Source: Collinsella sp. AM34-10
GTDB taxonomy: Bacteria > Actinomycetota > Coriobacteriia > Coriobacteriales > Coriobacteriaceae
DNA: 42,318 nt
Direction: 5' to 3'
Assembly: GCF_003469185.1 (NCBI RefSeq)
Contig: NZ_QSIL01000010.1
Span: 1 to 42,318, forward strand
Shown: positions 7,711 to 15,884 of the stretch, piece by piece
Layout of the letters: each line of letters begins with the position of its first letter
Numbering within the stretch: the stretch's first letter is position 1
The notes under the pieces: generated by a model
Seen by the model: only the letters and a program-made list of their open reading frames with translations
The model's database searches: none
What the model was told of the DNA's origin: nothing
Translations under genes and position numbers: made by a program

Positions 7711-9864
7711 TTACTGAACTTTGCTGGCGAACTCGAGGTATTGCATGCGCTGCAGCTTGTCGATCGTCGAGGCGTATGGGCTGTCTTCAGATTCCAAGTC
7801 GTAGCGCAGCCCGTCGGCACCAATATAGCCGGCGACATTGATGGTGGGCACATCTGACCTTGTTGCAAGCAGGGCCTTTTGATAGTCAGTGAGCGGGGCG
7901 CCGATCTTATTAAGGGTAATAGCTGCAATCTCGTTTGCCCCGACGGTGTCGTAGACGTTGAGCTCGGTATTGCCGGCGATTTCATAGTTGGCCCAGACGA
8001 AATAGGTCGACTGATAGATACGGAAAGCGTGGCTTGCCGTATCTTCCTGAGGGTACAGCTCGTCGTTGAGAGTCGTTGCGGCGCTCGGCTGATGGTCGCC
8101 AAAAAAGACAAGAACAACCGGTCTGCCGATATTGCGGAGCTCATTGATAAAGTACTCGAGGTCCCGGTCGGATGCATTGATGCAGGTGAGATAGGTATTG
8201 AGCGCGCTATTGGCGCCCTCGCTGGCTCCCTCGACCCAATAGTTTGTCAGCTCTTCGGCGGGAACGGTGCCATAGTCGTAGCCGCCGTGATTTTGCATCG
8301 TGACGTCAAAGATGAACTGCGGGGCTTCGTCGGTTCTGAGCAGGTCGAGTATCTTGTCGTAGGTGGCGTAGTCGCATACGCCGGCATGGTAATAGGGCGC
8401 ACCTTCGAAATCGCCGATTGAAAGAAAGTCTCCAAAACCCAGCTGCTGATAGATTTTATCTCGATGGTAGTTGACGGGGTTTTGCGGGTGCATAGCAGTA
8501 GTAGTATACCCAAGCTCTTTAAGGTCCTTTGCCAGGCTGTTGACACTATTCATCTGATACAGCTGATAGGGGATTTTGCCTAATCCGACAAAGGCCGTTG
8601 TCGCTCCGGTCAAAAATTCGAATTCGGAGTTCGCCGTTCCGCCACCGGTGACCGAAGCGAGCATGGTGCCGCGAACAAGTGTGTCGGGAAGCGAGTTGTA
8701 GAATGCGGGACCGGTGTACCCGGCCGCCTGGAGCTGCTCAAAGCACGAAAGGTCGCTAAAACTCTCGTTCATGACGGCAACAATCGTCGGCTTGATTTCA
8801 TTGAACTGGGCAACGGCCGCCGCGCGCTGCTCGCTCGAGCCATACGTGCTGTCGTAGGCGGCGGCGAGCTCCTGTTCGATGCTCTGCGCCTCATCGGGCG
8901 TATAGTCTTCGGGCTTTTCAATGGGCAACTCGTTGACCATTTCGGTGAACGAAGTGATAAAACCCTGAGACGCATACGTGGTGATGGGCTGCCAACGGTC
9001 AAATCCAAAATCCAGCGACTGCTCCAAGTCGATGTTGGAAAAGCCCAAGAGCCCCACAACGGTCACTAGCAGAAAAGCGCAGAGGTTAGCGGCGATTGCG
9101 GGGAAGACATGGGCGGGCGTACGGAGCTTTCGCGGTCGGATAAGCGAAAGAAGCCCCAGGGAAATCTCCAGCAGGGCGAGTGAGGTTACGATTCCTGCAG
9201 TGAAGGTGAACTCATATCCCTCACTTACTTCCATTGCGGTGCCCAATGCCAAAATGTCGCTCGGCAGGATGGCCTCGCCTTTAAACGTTATGACGAAGTG
9301 CTCGGCAATGCCAAGGGTGCAACAGACGACGGGCACGAGGGCCATGACGCCTCCATGACGCTGTCCCAGCAAATAAAGGGAGAGCAGAACCGTCGCGAGC
9401 AGCCCAACGGAAAACCCGAATGAGTTGGCGGGAATGCGATAGAACGTTTCGTTGCAGGCAATTTCGAGTGAAACGAACGAGAGCGCTGAAACAGCGGCGA
9501 CGACAAGGATGTCGCGGCAAATACAGGCAACCGTTCCCGTCGCAAGATCGGTTTGGTCGATAAGTCCCGAAACCAAGGGCTCGACAAGAAGTATGACGGC
9601 GGCAGCACCGAGCGCCGAATAAGAAAGGACCCATAGGGAACAGTCCTCATTTACGAGCAATTGATTCGTAATCCATGCAGCTACCATGCCGAGCGGGATG
9701 AGGAGCATCGCGCACCAAAAGACGCGGGCAATGGGCGGTTTTTCGTTGTGTCTGATTGAAAAATACACGCGCACGACGACGGCGGCCACGATAAGGACGG
9801 CGATGAATATGGGCAGATTGGCCATGCCACTCGAAGTGATTTCAAGGGGGATATCTTCGGTCAT
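7711..9864 (-). CDS. LTA synthase-family membrane sulfatase (phosphoglycerol transferase type)
   Basis: A 717-residue membrane protein with an N-terminal half of several hydrophobic segments (about 1-290) and an extracellular sulfatase-fold domain. Family members transfer glycerol phosphate from phosphatidylglycerol, or other phospho-groups, onto cell-surface polymers. Metal and nucleophile motifs are visible: MNESFSD (about 365), GGGTANSEFEFLTG with the likely nucleophilic Thr (about 410), MQNHGGYD and FFGDHQP (about 590). The ATG at 9864 has AGAGGA upstream. It stands alone, antisense to its uvr neighbours, and I see no clear terminator after it. The acceptor polymer cannot be told from sequence. 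Confidence 0.87.
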   Translation of the reverse strand: MTEDIPLEITSSGMANLPIFIAVLIVAAVVVRVYFSIRHNEKPPIARVFWCAMLLIPLGMVAAWITNQLLVNEDCSLWVLSYSALGAAAVILLVEPLVSGLIDQTDLATGTVACICRDILVVAAVSALSFVSLEIACNETFYRIPANSFGFSVGLLATVLLSLYLLGQRHGGVMALVPVVCCTLGIAEHFVITFKGEAILPSDILALGTAMEVSEGYEFTFTAGIVTSLALLEISLGLLSLIRPRKLRTPAHVFPAIAANLCAFLLVTVVGLLGFSNIDLEQSLDFGFDRWQPITTYASQGFITSFTEMVNELPIEKPEDYTPDEAQSIEQELAAAYDSTYGSSEQRAAAVAQFNEIKPTIVAVMNESFSDLSCFEQLQAAGYTGPAFYNSLPDTLVRGTMLASVTGGGTANSEFEFLTGATTAFVGLGKIPYQLYQMNSVNSLAKDLKELGYTTTAMHPQNPVNYHRDKIYQQLGFGDFLSIGDFEGAPYYHAGVCDYATYDKILDLLRTDEAPQFIFDVTMQNHGGYDYGTVPAEELTNYWVEGASEGANSALNTYLTCINASDRDLEYFINELRNIGRPVVLVFFGDHQPSAATTLNDELYPQEDTASHAFRIYQSTYFVWANYEIAGNTELNVYDTVGANEIAAITLNKIGAPLTDYQKALLATRSDVPTINVAGYIGADGLRYDLESEDSPYASTIDKLQRMQYLEFASKVQ

Positions 9865-9982
9865 GGACGTTCCTCTGTTACAGCAAATTAAGTTCAGTTT
9901 TAGATTACTCTAACCTTTCCACGGCATTTCGAGAAACAAAGCACCCGACACGCAAAGCAAAAGGTCTGCGAATCTTGTATTA

Positions 9983-9996
9983 CGAACATCTGTGCG
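9983..9996 (+). promoter_or_regulatory. Possible LexA (SOS) box upstream of uvrA
   Basis: CGAAC-ATCT-GTGCG differs by one base from the symmetrical CGAAC-N4-GTTCG core of Gram-positive LexA sites. It overlaps the place where a -35 would lie for the candidate -10 TAAACT (10009-10014), a typical repressor position. One 14-bp near-match can arise by chance. Confidence 0.35.
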
Positions 9997-10057
9997 CGTT
10001 GAGTGCGTTAAACTCATCGACAGTGTGATTTGAGGTTATAGGAGGCAAGGAGCTTCC

Positions 10058-12934
10058 ATGTCTGATTCTTCTATCGTTATCCGTGGTGCGCGCGAACACA
10101 ACCTGCGCAATATCGATGTTTCCATCCCGCGCGACGAGCTCGTGGTCATTACCGGTCTTTCGGGCTCGGGCAAGAGCTCGCTGGCGTTTGACACGATCTA
10201 TGCCGAGGGTCAGCGTCGCTACGTGGAAAGCCTGTCGAGTTATGCGCGCCAGTTTTTAGGCCAGATGGACAAGCCCGATCTAGACTCGATCGACGGCCTT
10301 TCGCCGGCCGTCTCGATCGATCAGAAGACGACGTCCAAGAATCCGCGCTCGACGGTGGGTACTGTAACTGAGATTTATGACTACCTTCGCTTGCTTTTTG
10401 CACGCGTGGGCACGCCACACTGCCCCGAGTGCGGTCGCGTTATCGAACGCCAGACCACCGACCAGGTCGCCGATAAGGTCCTGGCAGCGGGAGAGGGTCG
10501 TCGTGCGTTTGTGCTGGCACCGGTGGTGCGCGGGCGCAAAGGCGAGTACGCAAAATTGTTCGAGGATCTTCGGGCTGAGGGCTTTAGCCGCGTGCGTGTC
10601 GACGGCGAAGTACGCTCGCTCGACGACCCCATCGATCTGGACAAAAAGTTCAAGCACGATATCGAGGTCGTAGTCGACCGCATCGTGATTCGGGAAAACT
10701 CTCTGGGCCGTATCGCCGAGTCGGTTGAACAGGCGACTGCCTTGGCACACGGCAATGTGAACGTGTACATGCTGCCCGATCGCGATGCTCCCGAGGGAAC
10801 CGAGGGCGAGCTGCTGGAGTATTCGTTGGCTCTGGCGTGCCCGGAGCACGGGCACTCCATCGACGACCTACAACCCCGCGACTTTTCGTTCAACGCGCCC
10901 TATGGTGCGTGTCCCGAGTGCGATGGTCTGGGCTTTAAGAAAACGGTCGATGCCGAGGCGCTGATTGAGGACCCGTCGAAGTCGATTGCCGATGGGGTCT
11001 TTGGAAGCCTGTTCGGCAATTCGAACTACTACCCCCAGATCTTCGCCGCGGTCTGTAAGCACTTTAAGGTGAGCGCGGATACACCGTGGGAAGACCTACC
11101 TCCGCGAGTGCGCCGTGCATTTTTGGATGGCATGGGCGACAAGAAGATTTCGGTGGACTATCAAAAGCTCGACGGTCGTCGCAGCCAGTGGGACACCAAG
11201 TTTTCGGGCGTGCGCAATATCCTGTACGAGCGCTATACCGAGACGACCAACGAGAACACTAAGGCGCGCCTGGAGAAGTACATTCGCGAGGAGCCGTGTT
11301 CGAGCTGCCATGGTGCTCGCCTGCGCCCCGAGATGCTCGCCGTCACCGTGGGCGGCAAGTCCATTTATGAGGTTTGTTGCCTGTCGTGCCGCGAGTCGCT
11401 CGAGTTTTTTGAGGACCTTGAGCTCACCGAGCGTCAACAATTCATCGGCGGTCGTATCGTCAAGGAAATCCTGGAACGCTTGCGTTTTCTGGTTGATGTC
11501 GGCCTTGATTATCTGACGCTCGATCGTGCTTCGGCGACGCTTTCCGGCGGTGAGGCGCAGCGCATTCGCCTGGCTACGCAGATCGGTGCGGGCCTCATGG
11601 GCGTTCTCTATATTCTGGACGAGCCTTCGATTGGTCTTCACCAGCGCGACAACGAGCGGCTGATTAAGACACTCGAGCGCCTGCGCGATATCGGCAACAC
11701 CGTTATCGTCGTTGAACACGATGAGGACACGATTCGCGCTGCCGACTATGTGATCGATATGGGGCCAGGCGCGGGCGTCAACGGCGGGCACGTGGTCGCC
11801 GCGGGAACGCCTGCCGATATCATGGCGTGCCCCGATTCCATGACGGGTGCTTATTTGACCGGCAAGCGGATGATCCGCGTGCCAGACGAGCGCCGCAAGC
11901 CCGGCCGCGGCTGCCTTAAGATCACGGGCGCCCGCGCCAACAACCTCAAAAACGTTACCGCCAAGATTGAGTTCGGTACGCTCACAGTCGTTACCGGTGT
12001 TTCGGGATCGGGCAAGAGCTCCCTGGTCACCGATACGATTGCGCCCGCGCTTACGAATGCCATCCACCGTTCGACGCGTCCCGTGGGTCCGTACAAGAAG
12101 ATTGAGGGCATCGAGTGCATCGATAAGGTGATCGACATTGACCAGTCGCCGATCGGTCGCACGCCGCGTTCGAACCCTGCGACCTATATTGGCCTGTGGG
12201 ATGATCTGCGCGCGCTGTTTGCGAGCACGCCGGAGTCGAAGGCGCGTGGCTACTCGCCGGGACGCTTCTCCTTTAATGTGAGCGGCGGACGCTGCGAGGC
12301 GTGCAAGGGCGACGGCCAGATCAAGATTGAGATGCACTTTCTTCCCGATATTTATGTTCCCTGCGAGGCTTGTGGCGGCAAGCGCTATAACCGCGAGACG
12401 CTCGAGGTTACCTATCGTGGCAAGACTATCTCGGACGTACTTGACATGAGCGTGGCCGAGGCACTGGCTTTCTTTGGGAATATTCCGCAGATCAAGCGAA
12501 AGCTTCAAACCCTGTATGACGTCGGCCTAGGTTATGTGAGCTTGGGCCAGCCCGCCACGACGCTCTCGGGTGGTGAGGCGCAGCGCGTAAAGCTCGCCAA
12601 GGAGCTTCATCGCCGTCAGACGGGTAAGACGTTCTATATTTTGGACGAGCCTACGACCGGTCTTCATTTTGAGGACGTTCGCCAGTTACTTGATGTGTTG
12701 CAGCGTCTAGTCGATGCGGGCAATACGGTGTTGGTGATCGAGCACAACCTCGATGTCATCAAGGTCGCCGACCGTCTGATCGATATGGGTCCCGAGGGTG
12801 GCAACGGTGGCGGAACTGTCGTGGTCTCGGGTACGCCAGAGCAGGTTGCGGCATGCCCGCAGAGCTATACCGGCAAGTTCTTGGCGCCGTTGCTCAAACG
12901 CGATAAGGAGCGTCAAGCGCAACTCGATGCCTAA
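10058..12934 (+). CDS. uvrA: UvrABC excinuclease subunit A
   Basis: Damage-sensing ATPase of nucleotide excision repair; a dimer scans DNA and loads UvrB. The 958-residue protein has the expected tandem ABC layout: first Walker A GLSGSGKS (33-40), zinc-binding CPEC (about 122), first signature [12 protein letters not shown] (about 497), second Walker A GVSGSGKS (about 647), a second zinc module with CEAC and [10 protein letters not shown], and a second signature [12 protein letters not shown] (about 837). Length is normal. The ATG at 10058 follows AAGGAG (10047-10052). The gene is apparently monocistronic, bounded by a divergent gene and a terminator. Confidence 0.98.
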   Translation: MSDSSIVIRGAREHNLRNIDVSIPRDELVVITGLSGSGKSSLAFDTIYAEGQRRYVESLSSYARQFLGQMDKPDLDSIDGLSPAVSIDQKTTSKNPRSTVGTVTEIYDYLRLLFARVGTPHCPECGRVIERQTTDQVADKVLAAGEGRRAFVLAPVVRGRKGEYAKLFEDLRAEGFSRVRVDGEVRSLDDPIDLDKKFKHDIEVVVDRIVIRENSLGRIAESVEQATALAHGNVNVYMLPDRDAPEGTEGELLEYSLALACPEHGHSIDDLQPRDFSFNAPYGACPECDGLGFKKTVDAEALIEDPSKSIADGVFGSLFGNSNYYPQIFAAVCKHFKVSADTPWEDLPPRVRRAFLDGMGDKKISVDYQKLDGRRSQWDTKFSGVRNILYERYTETTNENTKARLEKYIREEPCSSCHGARLRPEMLAVTVGGKSIYEVCCLSCRESLEFFEDLELTERQQFIGGRIVKEILERLRFLVDVGLDYLTLDRASATLSGGEAQRIRLATQIGAGLMGVLYILDEPSIGLHQRDNERLIKTLERLRDIGNTVIVVEHDEDTIRAADYVIDMGPGAGVNGGHVVAAGTPADIMACPDSMTGAYLTGKRMIRVPDERRKPGRGCLKITGARANNLKNVTAKIEFGTLTVVTGVSGSGKSSLVTDTIAPALTNAIHRSTRPVGPYKKIEGIECIDKVIDIDQSPIGRTPRSNPATYIGLWDDLRALFASTPESKARGYSPGRFSFNVSGGRCEACKGDGQIKIEMHFLPDIYVPCEACGGKRYNRETLEVTYRGKTISDVLDMSVAEALAFFGNIPQIKRKLQTLYDVGLGYVSLGQPATTLSGGEAQRVKLAKELHRRQTGKTFYILDEPTTGLHFEDVRQLLDVLQRLVDAGNTVLVIEHNLDVIKVADRLIDMGPEGGNGGGTVVVSGTPEQVAACPQSYTGKFLAPLLKRDKERQAQLDA

Positions 12935-12956
12935 TACATAGGTGTTTTTGAAACAT

Positions 12957-12997
12957 GAGCGCCGCCGATTCCTTGCGATTCGGTGGCGCTCTCTTTG
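12957..12997 (+). terminator. Terminator of uvrA
   Basis: A 12-bp stem with one G-U pair (GAGCGCCGCCGA, 12957-12968, with TCGGTGGCGCTC, 12980-12991) is followed by TCTTTG. The T-run is short, so termination may be partial. Confidence 0.8.
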
Positions 12998-13070
12998 TCG
13001 AGATAGCGTATGCCGCGCAAATGGACATATACTTAAAAATTGCGTTCTTATATGAGGGAAAGGATATGCC

Positions 13071-13571
13071 ATGCCGAAGGCCGTGAAGACGCCAAAGACC
13101 AACGCCATGCGTGAGCTGGAAAGCGCCGGCATCCCCTATGTTCTCCATACGTACGAAGACGATGACGACGAATCGTCGGGGCTGGGCGTCGCGATTTCCG
13201 AGCAGCTTGGCGAGGAGCCCGGTCAGGGATTTAAGACCCTGGTCTGCACGACGCCGTCCAACGACCATGTCGTGTGCTGCATTCCCGTTGCCGACGAGCT
13301 CGACCTCAAGGCCGCCGCGCGCGCCGCAGGCGAAAAGTCGCTGACCATGATGCATGTCAAAGATTTGCTTGCCGCGACGGGGTATGTCCGCGGCGGTTGC
13401 AGTCCGGTCGGTATGAAAAAACGCTTCCGGACTCTGATCGATGAGACATGCGTCCTTTGGGATACCATTTTTATCTCGGGTGGCAAGCGCGGCTATCAGC
13501 TTGAGCTTGCTCCCGATGACTTAGTTGCATTTTGCGGGGCGACGGTTGCCCCGATCACGAGAGAGGACTGA
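13071..13571 (+). CDS. ybaK: YbaK-type Cys-tRNA(Pro) deacylase
   Basis: Trans-editing enzyme that hydrolyses mischarged Cys-tRNA(Pro), protecting translation fidelity. The 166-residue protein fits the YbaK/EbsC family in length and motifs: the core GYVRGGCSPVGMKK (from about 104) and ISGGKRGYQLELAP near the C-terminus, including the lysine and glycine-rich loops that form the substrate pocket. The ATG at 13071 follows GGAAAGGA. The stop lies 3 bp before murJ, so the two genes are probably cotranscribed. Substrate choice within the family varies and cannot be settled here. Confidence 0.88.
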   Translation: MPKAVKTPKTNAMRELESAGIPYVLHTYEDDDDESSGLGVAISEQLGEEPGQGFKTLVCTTPSNDHVVCCIPVADELDLKAAARAAGEKSLTMMHVKDLLAATGYVRGGCSPVGMKKRFRTLIDETCVLWDTIFISGGKRGYQLELAPDDLVAFCGATVAPITRED

Positions 13572-13574
13572 GCG

Positions 13575-15878
13575 ATGCCGCAGGAAGAATCAAAGCGCGG
13601 AGCTCACTTTGCAAAAGGGTCGGCTCCTCAGACGCCCGCGCCCGAGGCCGCTTCGTTCGATAACGAGATTCGAAACGCCTGGTCCGCTGCCGCTGACCCG
13701 GGCGAGACGGCCGTGTACTTGCGTGCCGCCGGTGCCGGCACGGCACTTCCCCGTACGGTTCTTTCTTCGGCTCGTCCCGATGAGACGGCTGTCTTTTTGG
13801 CCGCCGCTCAATCGAGCGCCAGCGTGATGCCGATCGCCTCCGAGGCTCCTCGTGAGCCGCGTCCCGATGAGACGGCGGTGTTTTTGATGGCAGCCCAGGG
13901 AAAGAGCACACCGCAGAGCGCTCCTGCCGCTCATTCCGCCAAGCCCACGGCTCATGATGATGGCGAACCGCTTCTTTCGGATGACGAATGGTCGCCGCTT
14001 GGTTCGACCGATCCCGTCGAGGGCGTGGCCATCGACGGTGATGACGACTGGGACCCTCTGTCGTTTTCTGCCCGAACCGTCGCCGCCAATGAAGTTGACA
14101 CGGTGTTTGGCGACCATGCCATATTCGATGATGATGCCGTATCCGGTAACAACATGCCGAACAGCGATGACGCCGCACCTGCTGATGACGCCGTTTTGGT
14201 TGACGATCCCTTTGCGATGACCGGCTCCTTTGCCGTCGTGGACGATTTGCCGCCACAAGATGAGGTTTATGAGGACTCTCAGGACGACGTAGACGATATG
14301 GGTTCGTCGGACTACTCCACGGTTGGTCGTTCTGCTGGCCTTATGACCGTGCTGACCATCGTGTCGCGTGTCACCGGGTTTATCCGCACGTGGGCCATGG
14401 CGGCCGCCATCGGTATGTCGCTGCTCTCGTCCTCCTATCAGGTTGCCAACAACCTGCCCAACATGCTCTACGAGCTCGTGATGGGCGGCATGCTCGTTAC
14501 GGCGTTTTTGCCGGTGTATATGGGTGTGAGGCGCGAGCAGGGTCGCGAGGCATCGAACGAGTATGTCGGCAACCTGCTTGGTATTCTGCTTCTGCTGCTG
14601 GGCGGTATCTCGCTGCTGGGCACCGTGTTTGCTCCCGGCTTTATTTGGACGCAGTCGTTCCTTTCGGGCGATGGCGGCAGCATGGATACCGCTGCGTTCA
14701 TGTTCCGCTTCTTTGCTATTCAAATTCTGTTTTATGGCTTGGGCTCGGTGTTCTCGGGCGTTCTCAACGCACACCGCGACTATTTCTGGTCGACGTTTGC
14801 CCCGGTTCTCAACAATGTCATCGTCATCGCCAGCTTTATGGGCTTTGCTCCCGTGTCTGCACAATTTGGCGAGCAGGCCGGTATTATCTTGATCGCAGTT
14901 GGTACGACCCTCGGCGTCTTTGTCCAGATGGCCTGCCAGATTCCCGCGCTTGGCAAGCATGGCGTGCATCCTCATATCCATATCGACTTTAAGGATCCCG
15001 CGCTGCGACAGACGATCGCGCTTGGTATCCCGACGCTGCTCGCCACGGTGTGCATGTTTGTCTCGACCTCCATTACCAATGCCGCCGCGCTGGTGGTGCA
15101 GCCCGAGACCGGCCCTTCCGTCATCGCATATGCGCGCCTGTGGTACACATTGCCCTATGCGCTGATCGCCGCCTCGCTTTCGACGGCACTCTATACCGAA
15201 CTCTCTCACGATGCGCAGGAGAAGGATTACGACAGCGTCCGCACGGGCATTTCGCGCGGTGTCGCCCAGATGCTCTTCTTCCTGATTCCGTTTGCGATGT
15301 ATCTGATCGTCTTCGCCCGTCCGCTCAACATGATCTACTGCGCCGGCAAGTTCGATGAATCCGGTGTGGCGCTGGTGTCGGAGTTCCTTATCTATCTGGC
15401 ACTTTCCCTGCCGCTCTACGGCGTGGTCGTGCTGATGCAGAAGAGCTTCTCGGCCCTGCTCGATATGAAACCTTATAGCCGCTATTGCCTGTACTCCGCT
15501 ATCGGCCAGGCCGGTTCTGTGCTGCTGTTTGGCGTGGTGCTGGGCTACGGTATGCCGGCAATTGCGCTTTCGTACGTCGTTGACTACGTGGTCTTGGTCG
15601 GATGCTCACTGTGGTGGCTGCGCCGTCGTCTGCATGGCCTTCAGGTCAAGTCTATCCTGCATGGCGGTTTCTTCGGCCTACTGTTCGGTGGCTTGGGCGC
15701 TGCCGCGGGCGCCGGCGTCATGTGGGCACTTGAGCACTTTGTCGGAGCGCTTGGCAGCTCGATCCTCATTACCCTGGGCTACGTTTGTGTTGCAGGCGTC
15801 GTCTCGCTCGCTGTAACTTTTGGTCTTGCCTTCGTCTTTAAGATGCCCGAGGTCTCGGCGCTGCTTCGTCGCAAGTAG
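13575..15878 (+). CDS. murJ: MurJ lipid II flippase with long acidic N-terminal extension
   Basis: Flips the peptidoglycan precursor lipid II across the cytoplasmic membrane. The C-terminal 515 residues (about 253-767) match the MurJ/MviN core, with multiple membrane helices and motifs such as SRVTGFIRTW and PNMLYELVMGGM. The first 250 residues are a soluble, acidic, low-complexity region absent from textbook MurJ. It contains three copies of (P)xETAV(F/Y)L-AA (Thr45, Thr71, Thr100) and two DDxWxPL boxes (about 136-142 and 156-162). The start at 13575 has GAGAGGA upstream, and the reading frame is uninterrupted between extension and core. In Mycobacterium, MviN is regulated through a cytosolic phospho-threonine region that binds an FHA protein; an analogous N-terminal control region is my inference. 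Confidence 0.93.
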   Translation: MPQEESKRGAHFAKGSAPQTPAPEAASFDNEIRNAWSAAADPGETAVYLRAAGAGTALPRTVLSSARPDETAVFLAAAQSSASVMPIASEAPREPRPDETAVFLMAAQGKSTPQSAPAAHSAKPTAHDDGEPLLSDDEWSPLGSTDPVEGVAIDGDDDWDPLSFSARTVAANEVDTVFGDHAIFDDDAVSGNNMPNSDDAAPADDAVLVDDPFAMTGSFAVVDDLPPQDEVYEDSQDDVDDMGSSDYSTVGRSAGLMTVLTIVSRVTGFIRTWAMAAAIGMSLLSSSYQVANNLPNMLYELVMGGMLVTAFLPVYMGVRREQGREASNEYVGNLLGILLLLLGGISLLGTVFAPGFIWTQSFLSGDGGSMDTAAFMFRFFAIQILFYGLGSVFSGVLNAHRDYFWSTFAPVLNNVIVIASFMGFAPVSAQFGEQAGIILIAVGTTLGVFVQMACQIPALGKHGVHPHIHIDFKDPALRQTIALGIPTLLATVCMFVSTSITNAAALVVQPETGPSVIAYARLWYTLPYALIAASLSTALYTELSHDAQEKDYDSVRTGISRGVAQMLFFLIPFAMYLIVFARPLNMIYCAGKFDESGVALVSEFLIYLALSLPLYGVVVLMQKSFSALLDMKPYSRYCLYSAIGQAGSVLLFGVVLGYGMPAIALSYVVDYVVLVGCSLWWLRRRLHGLQVKSILHGGFFGLLFGGLGAAAGAGVMWALEHFVGALGSSILITLGYVCVAGVVSLAVTFGLAFVFKMPEVSALLRRK
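13695..13895 (+). repeat. Three ETAV(F/Y)L repeats in the MurJ extension
   Basis: In-frame repeats lie at 13695-13730, 13773-13808 and 13860-13895. The second and third begin with the same 17 bases and are 87 bp apart. The protein units are PGETAVYLRAA, PDETAVFLAAA and PDETAVFLMAA, each with a threonine after an acidic residue. They look like short linear motifs rather than a folded domain. Confidence 0.8.
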
Positions 15879-15884
15879 GTGCGC

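Noticed and set aside
11096..12508. A long minus-strand open frame opposite uvrA
   Set aside because: Low-complexity, motif-free antisense frame over a gene with intact domains; similar shadows lie opposite uvrB, murJ, uvrC, oppA and gpmI.
13773..13895. The 87-bp spaced repeats considered as a CRISPR or tandem-duplication artefact
   Set aside because: Repeats are in frame within murJ, only the motif core is shared, and codons diverge at third positions, as expected for selected protein motifs.
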